In this document: positions 19,266 through 31,466 of the stretch, in pieces
Numbering within the stretch: the first letter of the stretch is position 1
Layout: every line of letters begins with the position of its first letter
Assembly: GCF_009832905.1 (NCBI RefSeq)
Contig: NZ_CP047135.1
Location: 3,760,001-3,824,000, forward strand
Direction: 5' to 3'
Source: Stenotrophomonas sp. 364
GTDB taxonomy: Bacteria; Pseudomonadota; Gammaproteobacteria; Xanthomonadales; Xanthomonadaceae
Length of the DNA: 64,000 nucleotides
Made by a program: the position numbers and the translations under genes
The notes under the pieces: model-generated
Databases searched by the model: none
What the model saw: only the letters and a program-made list of their open reading frames with translations
Told to the model about the DNA's origin: nothing

Positions 19266-20990
19266 TCACTCCTCCGGCGCTTCCCGACCTTGTTCCAGAG
19301 TGATCCGCGCCAGTTCCCGGGCACTGGGCCGACACGGGCCGACCACGGCGTCGGCCGGTACCAGCCACCAGCCGCGGCGATTGGCCACGCCCACCCGTTC
19401 GGCACGGTTGCGATCGATGCAGTCCAGCACGGCCGCTTCCTGTACCAGCAGCCAGCGCTGCTGCGGCGCCTGCGCCTGCCAGGCCACGCCGTCCTGCAAC
19501 TGACTGTACCAACGGCGTTTGAAGCCAAAGGTGGTCGCCGGGCGGTCAGCCATGAGCAGGTTCTGTTCCTTCCAGCCCACCAGCCCGAGTTGCGCGTCGG
19601 GGCCGATGCGCTGCCCGGCCTGCTGCATCAGCCCCCGCGCGGAGCTGGAATCGTTGAACAGCGGGTAGCCCACCAGCCCGTAGGCCACCCAGACCATCGC
19701 CAGGGTCGATACCACCGCCACGTGGCGCCGCCGTGCGCCGCTGAAACACAGGCTGGCCATGCCCCAGGCGCCCAGTGCCACGCCGATCCAGCCCAGCGCC
19801 GCGGTCACCGAGGTATCGATGCCGCGCTGCAGGATCAGCCGGCTTTCAAAGCCCGGCTGCCCGACCAGCATGGCAATGCCCGCCCCCAGCAGGGCCAGCA
19901 CCAGCAGCACGTTGAACGCGCCCAGCAGCCACTGCACGTCGCGCCGCCGCAGCAATCCCGGCACCAGTGGCGCCAGCGCCAGGCAGAACATCGGCAGCGC
20001 CGGCAGGATGTACACATCGCGCTTGCCGTGCGGGATCGAGAAGAACAGCACGATCAGCAGCCACCAGCCCAGCAGCAGCAGATAGCGCGGATCACGGCGG
20101 CGCAGCCGGCGCCACCAGGCCGGGATCGCCCACGGCACCACCAGGATCGCGGGCAGCCACATCGACGGCATGGTGGCCAGGAAGTACCACCATGGCTGGT
20201 GGTGGTCCCAGGACTGCGCGTAGCGCTTGGCGGTCTGCCGGAACAGAATGTCGTTCATATAGGCCCGGTACTCCACCGAGCCGCTGGACGTGGCGGCCAG
20301 CACCATCGGCACCAGCCACAACGTCACCGCCAGCACGAAGGCCAGCGGGGCCAGCCAGAAGCGCCAGTCGCGCACGTGCAGGCGAACCCGCGGCCAATCC
20401 AGCAGCGAGGCCACCGCCGCCGGCAGCACCATCAGCAGCGCCAGCACGCCCACGCCCTTGGTGATCACACCCAGCCCGGCGGCAAACCAGCCCAGCCACC
20501 ACCACCGCCACGCCGGCCCGCAGAGCAGGTGCCGCAGCAGGCCGTAGTTGGCCAGGGTGATGAAGAACACCACCAGCGGGTCGATCTGCGCCTTCTTGGC
20601 CTGGAAGGTGAAATGCACCGCAAACAACAGCGCCCAGGCCGCGTACACGCCCACCCGGCGGGTCCACAGGCGCCGGCCCAGGTCGTACACGCAGGCCAGC
20701 GTGCCCAGTGCGGCCAGCAGCGACGGCAGCAGGAACGCCACCCGCCAGTTGCCGAACACGCTGTAGAACGCGGCCTGCGCCCACATCAGCATCGGTGGCT
20801 TGTCCGAGTACAACTCGGTGCCCCGGTGCGGGAACAGCCAGTCGCCGCTGAGCACCATCTGCTTGGCCACCAGCGCAAAGCGCGGCTCGTCCGACGGCCA
20901 GGGGTCGCGCAGGCCCAGACCGGCACCGAGCACCAGCAGGGCCATCGTGGCAAGCAGCCAGAACTCGCGCCTGGCAGGAGTGTTCAACAT
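19266..20990 (-). CDS. ArnT-like lipid-linked sugar glycosyltransferase (GT83, PMT fold)
   Basis: 574 residues from the ATG MLNTPARREF. The N-terminal half has about twelve membrane helices with the family motif in the first periplasmic loop (DEPRFALVAKQM, acidic catalytic residue) and a second loop YSDKPPMLMWAQ. It uses a polyprenyl-phosphate sugar donor, as ArnT does to add aminoarabinose to lipid A. The donor here is unknown; the arn biosynthetic genes are absent from the window. A soluble periplasmic C-terminus follows. It is probably co-transcribed with the ligase-like gene. Confidence 0.87.
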   Translation of the reverse strand: MLNTPARREFWLLATMALLVLGAGLGLRDPWPSDEPRFALVAKQMVLSGDWLFPHRGTELYSDKPPMLMWAQAAFYSVFGNWRVAFLLPSLLAALGTLACVYDLGRRLWTRRVGVYAAWALLFAVHFTFQAKKAQIDPLVVFFITLANYGLLRHLLCGPAWRWWWLGWFAAGLGVITKGVGVLALLMVLPAAVASLLDWPRVRLHVRDWRFWLAPLAFVLAVTLWLVPMVLAATSSGSVEYRAYMNDILFRQTAKRYAQSWDHHQPWWYFLATMPSMWLPAILVVPWAIPAWWRRLRRRDPRYLLLLGWWLLIVLFFSIPHGKRDVYILPALPMFCLALAPLVPGLLRRRDVQWLLGAFNVLLVLALLGAGIAMLVGQPGFESRLILQRGIDTSVTAALGWIGVALGAWGMASLCFSGARRRHVAVVSTLAMVWVAYGLVGYPLFNDSSSARGLMQQAGQRIGPDAQLGLVGWKEQNLLMADRPATTFGFKRRWYSQLQDGVAWQAQAPQQRWLLVQEAAVLDCIDRNRAERVGVANRRGWWLVPADAVVGPCRPSARELARITLEQGREAPEE

Positions 20991-21015
20991 ATGACGCGGG
21001 TCCAACGGCGGGGTA

Positions 21016-22356
21016 TCAGCCCTTTTTTAGCAGACGCGCATAGAAGAAACCGTCTGCACCCTCTTCACCGGGCAGGCGCTGGCGACCGGCCCAGGAGTCG
21101 TGGCCGAACGCTTCACCCAATGGCAGGAAGCCTGCGCGGGGGGTGCGCTGCAGGAAAGACTCGACCTGGAACTGGTTCTCTTCCCGCAGGATCGAGCATG
21201 TCGCATACAGCAGGGTGCCGCCCGGAGCCAGCATGCTGAAGCAGGCATCCAGCAGGCGCGCCTGCAGCGTTACCAGCGCCTCGATATCGGCCGGGCGGCG
21301 GTGCACCAGCACGTCCGGCTGGCGGCGGATGATGCCGGTGGCAGAGCACGGTGCATCCAGCAGGATGCAGTCGAACGGCTGCCCGTCCCACCAGCTGTCC
21401 GGCGCGGCGGCGTCGGCCGCCAGCACGCGCGCCTGCGCGCCCACGCCGGTCCGGGCGAAGGTCTCGCTGATGCGCTTGAGCCGGCGCGGGTCGATGTCCA
21501 GGGCCAGCAGCTGCAGGCTGGGATCACGCTCCAGCAGGTGCGCGGCCTTGCCACCGGGCGCGGCGCAGGCGTCCAGCACCCGGGCGCCGGGTCGCGGGGC
21601 CAGGGCATCGGCCACCTGCTGCGCCGACAGATCCTGCACCGACAATGCACCGGCCGCGAAACCGGGCAGCGCAGCCACCGGCACGGGTACCGGCAGGCGG
21701 ATCGCGTCACTGCACAGCGGCGATGCCTCGGCCTCGATCGCGGCGGCGGCCAGCTGTTCGAGCACAGCCTCACGGCTGCCGTGCTGGCGGTTCACCCGCA
21801 GCCACAACGGCGCCGGCTGCAGGCTGGCGGCGAACACGTCCTCGGCCTGCTCCGGCCAGTCCTGTTCGATCATGCCGGCCAGCCAGTCGGGGAATGCAGC
21901 GCGCGCCGGCTGGGCCGGAATGCCCTCGCGCTGGGCGCGGCGCAGCAGCGCGTTGACCATGCCGGCCTGGCGGTCGCGACCCATCGCACGGGCGGCGTCG
22001 ACCGTGGCCGACAGCGCCGCGTGGGCCGGCAGTTCCAGCGCATCCAGCTGGGCGAAGCCCACCAGCAACAGCGCGCGCAGTTCGTCCTCGCGCACGCCCA
22101 GCGGGCGCTGCATCCACTGGGCCAGGGCCGCGTCATAGGCGCCGCGACGGCGCAGCACGGCAAAGCACAGGGCCTCCAGCAGCGCGCGGTCGCGGCTGTC
22201 GTCCAGGCTCGGCAATGCCTTGGCCAGTTCGGCCTTGAGCGAGCGGCCGCGGCCGATCACCTGGGCCAGCACCTTGGCTGCCAGTACGCGGGTGGGCACG
22301 CCGGGCGCGCTGGCGGCACGCTGCGGGGCCAGCTTGTCCTGCCGGAGCTGGGTCAT
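21016..22356 (-). CDS. rsmB: 16S rRNA (cytosine-967 C5) methyltransferase
   Basis: 446 residues from the [11 protein letters not shown], whose codon directly follows the fmt stop (TGAAATG). An N-terminal NusB-like RNA-binding domain (about residues 20-150) is followed by a class I methyltransferase domain with [16 protein letters not shown] for SAM, and the two catalytic cysteines in DAPCSATGI and YATCSIL. It methylates C967 of 16S rRNA on unassembled rRNA. An upstream GTG in the same frame would overlap fmt and is less likely. It is the last gene of def-fmt-rsmB. Confidence 0.95.
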   Translation of the reverse strand: MTQLRQDKLAPQRAASAPGVPTRVLAAKVLAQVIGRGRSLKAELAKALPSLDDSRDRALLEALCFAVLRRRGAYDAALAQWMQRPLGVREDELRALLLVGFAQLDALELPAHAALSATVDAARAMGRDRQAGMVNALLRRAQREGIPAQPARAAFPDWLAGMIEQDWPEQAEDVFAASLQPAPLWLRVNRQHGSREAVLEQLAAAAIEAEASPLCSDAIRLPVPVPVAALPGFAAGALSVQDLSAQQVADALAPRPGARVLDACAAPGGKAAHLLERDPSLQLLALDIDPRRLKRISETFARTGVGAQARVLAADAAAPDSWWDGQPFDCILLDAPCSATGIIRRQPDVLVHRRPADIEALVTLQARLLDACFSMLAPGGTLLYATCSILREENQFQVESFLQRTPRAGFLPLGEAFGHDSWAGRQRLPGEEGADGFFYARLLKKG

Positions 22357-22357
22357 T

Positions 22358-23281
22358 TCAGGCACCCACGCTCAGGTCGCGGCGCGCGTTGAGGTAGTCG
22401 GCCGCCGTGATCGCCTTGCCGCCTTCGCGCTGCAGCACCCGCAGGCGCAGGGCGCCCTGGCCGCAGGCAATGTCGATGCCCTCGCGGGCGGCCGCCAGCA
22501 GCGTGCCCGGGGCCTTGCCTTGGTTGTCCGGCAGCGCCACCGCACCGTGGATGCGCACGCGCTCGCCGGCCAGCTGGGCCTCGGCGATCGGCCACGGGTT
22601 GAAGGCGCGCACGGTGCGCTCCAGCGCCTGCGCGTCCTGCGCCCAGTCCAGCCGGGCTTCGGCCTTGTCGAGCTTGTGCGCGTACGTCACCCCCGCCTCC
22701 GGCTGCGGCTGGGCAATCGGCTTGATCCCGGCGCGCAGCAGGCCCAGCCCATCCGACAGCACCTGCGCGCCCAGTTCGGCCAGTCGGTCGTGCAGCTGGC
22801 CGCCGGTGTCGTTGGCGCCGATGGCCAGGTGTTGCTTGAGCAGCACCGGGCCAGTGTCCAGGCCTGCTTCCATCTGCATCAGGCACACGCCGCTTTCGCT
22901 GTCGCCGGCCTGGATCGCACGCTGGATCGGCGCGGCGCCACGCCAGCGCGGCAGCAGCGAGGCGTGCACGTTCCAGCAGCCGTGGGTGGGGATGGACAGC
23001 ACGGCCTTGGGCAGGATCAGGCCGTAGGCCACCACCACCATCAGGTCCGGTTGCAGGTCGCGCAGCTGCTGCTGGGCTTCGGGGGTCTTGAGGTGCTCGG
23101 GCTGGAACACCGGGATGCCACGCGCGATCGCCTCCAGCTTCACCGGCGACGGCATCAGCCCGCGCCCACGCCCGGCCGGGCGGTCCGGCTGGGTGTACAC
23201 GGCCACCACTTCATGGTGGCGCGCGGCGGCGCGCAGCGAGGACACGGCGAACTCCGGCGTACCGGCAAAGACAATCTTCAT
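22358..23281 (-). CDS. fmt: Methionyl-tRNA formyltransferase
   Basis: 307 residues, usual length. It formylates the initiator Met-tRNA with 10-formyl-THF in the cytoplasm. The N-terminal domain has [11 protein letters not shown] and the formyl-transfer residues in the segment [15 protein letters not shown], followed by an OB-fold C-terminal domain that holds the tRNA. It lies between def and rsmB in the usual order. A hairpin with a T-run sits only about 20 bases before its ATG, between it and def. Confidence 0.97.
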   Translation of the reverse strand: MKIVFAGTPEFAVSSLRAAARHHEVVAVYTQPDRPAGRGRGLMPSPVKLEAIARGIPVFQPEHLKTPEAQQQLRDLQPDLMVVVAYGLILPKAVLSIPTHGCWNVHASLLPRWRGAAPIQRAIQAGDSESGVCLMQMEAGLDTGPVLLKQHLAIGANDTGGQLHDRLAELGAQVLSDGLGLLRAGIKPIAQPQPEAGVTYAHKLDKAEARLDWAQDAQALERTVRAFNPWPIAEAQLAGERVRIHGAVALPDNQGKAPGTLLAAAREGIDIACGQGALRLRVLQREGGKAITAADYLNARRDLSVGA

Positions 23282-23302
23282 GGCTACCCCACTTGCAGAA
23301 AG

Positions 23303-23328
23303 AAAAACGGCGCCGGTGGCCGGCGCCG
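23303..23328 (-). terminator. Hairpin with T-run between def and fmt
   Basis: On the minus strand CGGCGCCGG-CCA-CCGGCGCCG is a perfect 9-bp stem followed by five T residues, then the fmt ribosome binding region. It could end most def transcription or act as an attenuator for fmt, so fmt may need its own promoter or readthrough. Confidence 0.7.
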
Positions 23329-23380
23329 CACAACCAGGCCCGGCCCGCGGTCAGCCCGCGCGGCCCGGCCCTTGGGCATC

Positions 23381-23893
23381 TCAGGCAACGTGCTTGCGCG
23401 CCTTGGCCAGCTTCTTGCGCACCATCTCGCGCTTCAGCGGGGACAGGTAATCGATGAACAGCTTGCCGTCCAGGTGGTCCATTTCGTGCTGGATGCACAC
23501 CGCCAGCACACCGTCGGTGGTCAGTTCCTGCGGCTGGCCCTGGCGGTCCAGGAAGCGCACGGTGATCTGGTTGGCACGGGTGACGTCGGCAAAGATGCCC
23601 GGTACCGACAGGCAGCCTTCCTGGTAGACCTGGCCGCCCTCGTTGGCGACGATCTCCGGGTTGATGAACACCCGCGGGGTGTCCTTCTCTTCACTGACGT
23701 CGATCACCATGAAGCGCTTGTGCACGTCCACCTGGCTGGCCGCCAGGCCGATGCCCGGGGCCTCGTACATGGTGTGGAACATGTCGTCGATCAGTTCCTG
23801 GAAGGCCGGCGTGGTGACGTCGGCGGCGGCGATCAACGCGGCCTTGGTGCGCAGGCGCGGATCGGGAAACTCAAGAATGGGCAGGATGGCCAT
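23381..23893 (-). CDS. def: Peptide deformylase
   Basis: 170 residues. It removes the formyl group from nascent proteins using a bound Fe(II). The three motifs are in order: GIGLAASQ at residues 47-54, EGCLS at 92-96 (metal Cys), and QHEMDHL at 135-141 (two metal His and catalytic Glu). It is divergent from tsaP with 124 bases between the starts. Confidence 0.97.
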   Translation of the reverse strand: MAILPILEFPDPRLRTKAALIAAADVTTPAFQELIDDMFHTMYEAPGIGLAASQVDVHKRFMVIDVSEEKDTPRVFINPEIVANEGGQVYQEGCLSVPGIFADVTRANQITVRFLDRQGQPQELTTDGVLAVCIQHEMDHLDGKLFIDYLSPLKREMVRKKLAKARKHVA

Positions 23894-24017
23894 GGCAAAT
23901 ACCGGTAGGGGGCGCCGGTCAAAGCGGCGTACGTCGCAATTCTATCGCCAACGCTTGCCCTGCGCCCCGGTTTCTGGACTATAGTGCGGCAACCTGTTGG
24001 GGAATCAGGCACCACCT

Positions 24018-25148
24018 ATGTTTGAACGTACTCGTACGGTCGTCGCCGTGGCGATGTTGACCGTTGCCACCTATGCTACCGCCGTTGAAGTGAATGGCGG
24101 GCACCCGGATACCTACGTCGTCCGCAAGGGCGATACCTTGTGGGACATTTCCGCGCGCTTCCTCAAAAAGCCGTGGCTGTGGCCGGAAATCTGGCAGGCC
24201 AATCCGCAGGTCAAGAACCCGCACCTGATCTACCCGGGTGACGTGCTGAGCCTGGCCTACCTGGACCGCGTCGTGGCCCAGCCCGGCCCGCGCCGGGAAG
24301 CGCCCATCACCGGCATTCCACTGGACCAGGTCGAACCCTTCCTGAAGCAGCTGAGCGTGGTCGACGACGTCAAGTCGCTGCCGTTCGTGGCCGGCCTGGA
24401 AGACGACCGCCTGCGCGCCACCAGCGGCCAGGTTGCCTATGTGCGCGGGCTGGAGGGGGCGGCAGTGGGCCAGCGCTGGTCCGTGGTCCGCCCGACCGTG
24501 CGCTACGCCCTGCCCAAGCCCACCGAGGATCTCACCGCCAATGGTGACGTCACCCCCGGCAGCGGCAACCTCTGGAAGGACTTCTTCGTCCCCAGCAAGC
24601 GCAACCAGACGCTCGGCTACGAACTGGCCCAGGTCAACGTCGGCACCGTCACCAAGGTGGCGTCCGGCAAGGTGGATGTGACCACCATCGCCCTGCAGAC
24701 CCAGGTCGGCGGGCGTGAAGTCAGGATCGGCGACCGCCTGGTGCCGGTGGAGGCAAACCCGTACGACCTGCAGTTCTTCCCGCACGTGCCGGCAGCCCAG
24801 ACCGAAGGCCTGGACATCCGCGTGCTCGCGGTGGCCGACATGTTCCTGTCGGGTGGCCCGCGCGACATCGTGGCGATCTCCGCCGGCAGTGCGGACGGCA
24901 TCGACAACGGCACCGTGGTGTCGCTGTGGCGCCAGGGCCGCCACGTGGCCAACCGGATGAAGTACCCCGGTTCGTCGCGGATGGACGATTCGCTCAGCGA
25001 CGGTGCCGGCCGCATCACCCTGCCCGACGAATATGCCGCCCATGCGATGGTGTTCCGCACCTACGACAAGGTCAGCTATGCGCTGGTGATGGAGGGGGTC
25101 AAGCCGGTGCTGGTCGGGTACGCGGCGAAGCATCCTGACGCTCAGTAA
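24018..25148 (+). CDS. tsaP: LysM-domain protein, type IV pilus secretin-associated TsaP-like
   Basis: 376 residues from the ATG MFERTRTV, with a signal peptide ending near ATA. A single LysM domain (about residues 30-85: YVVRKGDTLWDISARFLKKP ... YPGDVLSLAYLDR) binds peptidoglycan, and the C-terminal part resembles the FlgT-C fold. This layout and the position before dprA match P. aeruginosa PA0020, called TsaP, which helps anchor the pilus secretin ring to peptidoglycan. TsaP identity is family knowledge plus synteny; the sequence alone shows LysM plus an unassigned C-terminus. Confidence 0.8.
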   Translation: MFERTRTVVAVAMLTVATYATAVEVNGGHPDTYVVRKGDTLWDISARFLKKPWLWPEIWQANPQVKNPHLIYPGDVLSLAYLDRVVAQPGPRREAPITGIPLDQVEPFLKQLSVVDDVKSLPFVAGLEDDRLRATSGQVAYVRGLEGAAVGQRWSVVRPTVRYALPKPTEDLTANGDVTPGSGNLWKDFFVPSKRNQTLGYELAQVNVGTVTKVASGKVDVTTIALQTQVGGREVRIGDRLVPVEANPYDLQFFPHVPAAQTEGLDIRVLAVADMFLSGGPRDIVAISAGSADGIDNGTVVSLWRQGRHVANRMKYPGSSRMDDSLSDGAGRITLPDEYAAHAMVFRTYDKVSYALVMEGVKPVLVGYAAKHPDAQ

Positions 25149-25173
25149 ACGCAAAACCCTACGCACTACTCCG

Positions 25174-25197
25174 ACGGCGCCCCAGGGCGCCGTTGTT
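25174..25197 (+). terminator. Weak hairpin between tsaP and dprA
   Basis: ACGGCGCC-CCAG-GGCGCCGT is an 8-bp stem followed by TGTTGT. The T-run is interrupted, so termination may be partial and dprA could be partly co-transcribed with tsaP. Confidence 0.45.
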
Positions 25198-25219
25198 GTA
25201 TGCGGCCTAGCCTTGGCAG

Positions 25220-26362
25220 ATGTGCGAAACCCTCCTGCCTGACACCCGCGACGCCCTGCTCCGCCTGGTCCTGGCCGGCGGCCCCCTGCCGCCGCGGCGG
25301 CACCTCCTGCAGACCCACGCCGATCCCGCCCTTGCGCTGCGTGCCGGGCCATCGAGCTGGCGGGCCAGTGGCTGCACCGCCGAACAGTGCGCGCGGCTGG
25401 CCCACCCCGACCCGGCCGCACTGGCACGGGCCCACCACTGGGCGTCGCAACCCGGCCACCACCTGCTGCCGATCCACAGCGACGACTACCCGGTGCTGCT
25501 GCGCCACCATCCCCAGGCCCCGTTGGTGCTGTTCGTGCAGGGCGACCCGGCCATGCTCTGGCATCCCGGGGTTGCCGTGGTGGGCAGTCGCACACCGTCG
25601 CCCAGCGGCGCGGAGCTGGCGGCCGAATTCGCCGCCGCGTTCGCGCGCAGCGGGTTGTCGGTGGTCAGCGGGCTGGCCGCTGGGGTGGATGGGCGCGCCC
25701 ATGACGCGGCGTTGCGGGTGCCGGGCGGCGTGACGGTGGCGGTGGTGGCCACCGGCCTGGACCAGACCTACCCGCCACGCCATGCCACCCTGCAGGCGCG
25801 GATCGCCCAGGGCGGTGCCGTGGTCAGCGAGTACCCGCCCGGCACCGCGCCCAAGGCCGGCCAGTTCCCCGCGCGCAACCGGCTGATCGCCGGGCTCAGC
25901 CTGGGCACGGTGGTAATCGAAGCGGCGCTGCGGTCCGGGGCGCTGATCACCGCCCGGCTGGCGGCCGAGGCCGGGCGTGAGGTCTTCGCCCTGCCCGGTT
26001 CGGTGCGCAACCCGCGGGCGCGCGGCTGCCACCGGCTGATCCGCGAGGGCGTGATGCTGGTGGAGCACCCCGACGAAGTGATCGCCGGGCTGACCGCACT
26101 GGCCGGCACTCTGGGCCAGGCCTTGCGAAGCCGTCTGGATGCCCCCACTGAACAGGCACGACCGGCGCCTCGGCGCGCCCCCTCCTTCCCCGACCCGAAC
26201 TACCAGCGCTTGTGGCAGGCACTGGATGACAACCCAACGGGTATGGATTCACTGATCCAGCGCAGCGGATTGACGACGGCCCAGCTGTCGGCCATGCTGC
26301 TGGTCATGGAACTGGAAGGAAAGGTGGTTGCCGCCTATGGCCGCTACTGTCGAAAACCCTAG
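25220..26362 (+). CDS. dprA: DNA-processing protein DprA
   Basis: 380 residues. DprA loads RecA on incoming single-stranded DNA in natural transformation. An N-terminal SAM-like region is followed by the Rossmann-like core: AVVGSRTPSPSG, VVSGLAAGVDGRAH, ARNRLIAGLS, GALITARLA, and GREVFALPGS. The C-terminal ~60 residues form the winged-helix DML1 domain (GMDSLIQRSGLTTAQLSAMLL). The gene precedes smg, the usual order. Confidence 0.96.
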   Translation: MCETLLPDTRDALLRLVLAGGPLPPRRHLLQTHADPALALRAGPSSWRASGCTAEQCARLAHPDPAALARAHHWASQPGHHLLPIHSDDYPVLLRHHPQAPLVLFVQGDPAMLWHPGVAVVGSRTPSPSGAELAAEFAAAFARSGLSVVSGLAAGVDGRAHDAALRVPGGVTVAVVATGLDQTYPPRHATLQARIAQGGAVVSEYPPGTAPKAGQFPARNRLIAGLSLGTVVIEAALRSGALITARLAAEAGREVFALPGSVRNPRARGCHRLIREGVMLVEHPDEVIAGLTALAGTLGQALRSRLDAPTEQARPAPRRAPSFPDPNYQRLWQALDDNPTGMDSLIQRSGLTTAQLSAMLLVMELEGKVVAAYGRYCRKP

Positions 26363-26404
26363 TTTCTTCACCTCCACAGCGTCGTTGACGCAGGCCGAGG
26401 GGCA

Positions 26405-26878
26405 ATGAAAGAGAGCATTCTGGATGTCCTGCTGTACCTGTTCGAACATTATTTCAGCGAGGACCCGGACCTCGTCCGTGACCGCGACACCCTCCAGAAC
26501 AGCCTGATACAGGCCGGCTTCAGCCCCACCGAAATCAAGAAAGCGTTCGACTGGCTCGATGCCCTCGCCGACCAGCGCCCGGCCGTGAACGTGGCCCGGG
26601 TCGATGGCCCGGTGCGCATTTACCACGGTCCGGAACTGGACAAGCTGGACGTTGAAGGCCGCGGCTTCCTGATGTTCCTGGAGCAGCACGGCATCCTGGA
26701 CGCCAACCAGCGCGAGCTGGTGCTGGACCGCGCCATGGCCCTGGACCAGGACGAGCTGGATCTGGACGACCTGAAGTGGGTGGTGCTGATGGTGCTGTTC
26801 AACCAGCCCGGGTCCGAGGCCGCGTATGCCTGGATGGAAACGCAGATGTTCATAGACGAACCGGAACCGCTTCACTGA
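26405..26878 (+). CDS. smg: Smg protein (DUF494)
   Basis: 157 residues, the full DUF494 family. It starts [17 protein letters not shown] and contains the acidic middle part [16 protein letters not shown]. Its function is unknown, but it is nearly always found between dprA and topA in gammaproteobacteria, as here. The gap to dprA is 42 bases, so the two are likely one unit. Confidence 0.95.
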   Translation: MKESILDVLLYLFEHYFSEDPDLVRDRDTLQNSLIQAGFSPTEIKKAFDWLDALADQRPAVNVARVDGPVRIYHGPELDKLDVEGRGFLMFLEQHGILDANQRELVLDRAMALDQDELDLDDLKWVVLMVLFNQPGSEAAYAWMETQMFIDEPEPLH

Positions 26879-26915
26879 CCGTACACTGGGTGCCTTGCGC
26901 ATTCAGGAGCGTGCC

Positions 26916-27704
26916 GTGGGCCAGTGGTTCTATGCAGAAGGAAATCGCCAGCAGCGCGGGCCGCTGGCGTCCGATGAGCTGATCGCGCTGTACCAGTCCA
27001 GCCGCATTGCGGCCGATACGCTGGTCTGGCGCGATGGCATGGCGCAGTGGCAACCGCTGCGCGAGGTGGCCGACGAGATCGGCCTGGTGCTGGCAACGCC
27101 GGCGCCGGCGGCCGGCACGCCTGCTGAAACCGACACCCCCCACGTTGCGCTGCCGCCGCAGATTCCCGCGGACAGCCCGCCGCCCGGCCCGGTGCCCGCC
27201 GGGCCCTTCCCGCCGGTAACGTCCACCGCAGCGCCTTCGATGGACGCGGCACCACCGCGCCGGGGCCTGTCCGGCTGCGCGATCGCCGGCATCGTGGCCG
27301 GCATCTGCGGGCTGGTGCTGGTAGCGGTCATCGGTATCCTCGCCGCGATCGCCCTGCCCGCCTACCAGGACTATGTGCTGCGCGCCAAGACCGCGCAGGC
27401 CATCACCGCGCTCGACCCGATCAAGGTGCAGGTCAGCGAGTTCGTGCAGACCCACGGGCGCTGCCCGGTCAACGACGACGAGGGCTTCCAGCCGGCCGAA
27501 AGCTATGCCAGCGATGACCTGTCGGCGGTGCGGATCGGCCGCTTCGACAACAGCCACTGCGGCATCGAGGCCGAGCTGACGGTGCCCGCCAAGGCGGCCC
27601 TGGACGGCAAGCTGCTGTGGCTGGATTACGACCCGGAACTGCACCAGTGGGAATGCACCGGCGAGCCGGATGACAAGTACCTGCCGCAGCACTGCCGCGG
27701 CTGA
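26916..27704 (+). CDS. GYF-domain protein fused to a pilin-like membrane domain
   Basis: 262 residues from a GTG with AGGAG seven bases upstream. Residues 1-55 form a GYF_2/DUF4339 domain (GQWFYAEGNRQQRGPL ... LVWRDGMAQWQPL). A Pro-rich linker leads to a membrane helix at about residues 125-155. That helix and what follows match a type IV pilin: IGILAAIALPAYQDY, then RAKTAQAITAL and a globular part with a Cys pair. There is no prepilin peptidase site (no G-FTLIE) before the helix, so the protein would stay uncleaved with the GYF domain inside and the pilin-like part in the periplasm. Next to a paralogous GYF-RDD gene. Confidence 0.8.
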   Translation: MGQWFYAEGNRQQRGPLASDELIALYQSSRIAADTLVWRDGMAQWQPLREVADEIGLVLATPAPAAGTPAETDTPHVALPPQIPADSPPPGPVPAGPFPPVTSTAAPSMDAAPPRRGLSGCAIAGIVAGICGLVLVAVIGILAAIALPAYQDYVLRAKTAQAITALDPIKVQVSEFVQTHGRCPVNDDEGFQPAESYASDDLSAVRIGRFDNSHCGIEAELTVPAKAALDGKLLWLDYDPELHQWECTGEPDDKYLPQHCRG

Positions 27705-27748
27705 CAACGGACGCATGTCCATGGATGAACCCAAAGGGGATTGAAGCA

Positions 27749-28660
27749 ATGACTGAGTGGTATTTCGCCGATGGCCAGGAGCGCCAGGGCCCGTTGACCG
27801 CCGACGAGATGCGCCTGCGTTTCCAGCGCGCGCAGATCAGCCTGACCACGCTGGTCTGGCGTGAGGGCTTTGCGCAGTGGAAGCCGTTGTCCGAGGCGGT
27901 CGACGAACTGCAGCTGCAGAACCTGAGCAGCGCCGCAGAGAACCTGGGCAGCGGCTTCGACCTGCGCGGCGACTACACGGCCATCGACAACGGCACCGCA
28001 CCGCTGCCGGGCACCGGTGGCGGCACCTATTCGCCGTACACCGCGCCGGCAGCAGGCAGCGGCCTTGCGGGCACGGGCGTGGTCAGCGGCGGCCATGTGG
28101 TCTATGCCGGCTTCTGGAAGCGCTACGCCAGCTACTTCATCGACTCGCTGGTGGTCAGCGTGGTCAACATCCCGATCAGCCTGATCTTCAATGGCATCGG
28201 CGCGGTCTCGGGCAACGAGTCGCTGGCGCTGGTGATGAGCCTGGTGGCGATGCTGGCCGGCCTGGCCCTGGGCGTGGCCTACTACGCCGGCTTCCATGCC
28301 TCGGCCGGCGGCGCCACGCTGGGCAAGATGGCGGTGGGCATCAAGGTGGTCCGCGGCAACGGCGAACGGCTCACCCTGGGCCGCGGCATCGGGCGCTACT
28401 TCGGCTTCCTGCTGAGCAGCCTGACCCTGATGATCGGTTTCATCATGGCCGGCTTCACCGAGCGCAAGCAGGCCCTGCACGACATGATCTGCGACACCGT
28501 GGTGGTCGACAAATGGGCCTACACCGAGAACGAACACCTGCAGCAGGAGGGTTTGGGCACGCTCACCATCGTGATCCTGGTCGTCTCGGCGCTGCTCACC
28601 GTGGCCGCCATCGGCGTGGGTATCGCCATGATCGGGGTCATCGCCTCGTCCATGTCGTGA
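27749..28660 (+). CDS. GYF-domain RDD-family membrane protein
   Basis: 303 residues from the ATG MTEWYFADGQ, eight bases after GGGGA. A GYF_2 domain at residues 1-55 (TLVWREGFAQWKPL) closely matches that of the previous gene. A low-complexity linker follows, then an RDD domain (YAGFWKRYASYFIDSLVV, with R and D in the first helix, GGATLGKMAVGIKVV, HDMICDTVVV) and an extra C-terminal hydrophobic helix. RDD proteins are small transport-like membrane proteins of mostly unknown role. The shared GYF domain suggests common recognition of a Pro-rich partner. Confidence 0.86.
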   Translation: MTEWYFADGQERQGPLTADEMRLRFQRAQISLTTLVWREGFAQWKPLSEAVDELQLQNLSSAAENLGSGFDLRGDYTAIDNGTAPLPGTGGGTYSPYTAPAAGSGLAGTGVVSGGHVVYAGFWKRYASYFIDSLVVSVVNIPISLIFNGIGAVSGNESLALVMSLVAMLAGLALGVAYYAGFHASAGGATLGKMAVGIKVVRGNGERLTLGRGIGRYFGFLLSSLTLMIGFIMAGFTERKQALHDMICDTVVVDKWAYTENEHLQQEGLGTLTIVILVVSALLTVAAIGVGIAMIGVIASSMS

Positions 28661-28727
28661 CCCCACCCTCACACCGGGCCGCTTGACACGGGCGGCTCGG
28701 TCGTGATTCCTCTAATAAGAGAAAAAG

Positions 28728-28758
28728 CTGAACGCCCGGCGCATACCCGGGCGTTCAG
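28728..28758 (+). terminator. Intergenic terminator-like hairpin
   Basis: CTGAACGCCCGG and CCGGGCGTTCAG form a perfect 12-bp stem around a 7-base loop. On the plus strand it is followed by TTTA, on the minus strand by TTTTTC, so it may end the GYF-RDD transcript. Confidence 0.7.
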
Positions 28759-28851
28759 TTTATGGAAATCGCCCGCTGCCCTTCACTAATGCGGCCATTT
28801 GCTCCACCCTAGCGCCCTCTCCCGGGCTGCTGCCCACAGAAATAATCTGAC

Positions 28852-31353
<2,502 letters not shown>

Positions 31354-31466
31354 GTGCCGCCACCGGCGCAGACCCACGCCCGGCGTGGATCTGCGCGGGG
31401 ATCACCCGGTTGGCACGCCGGGGGCGGATAATACGGGCCTACGCCCACGCCTGCGCTGTTGCCGCC

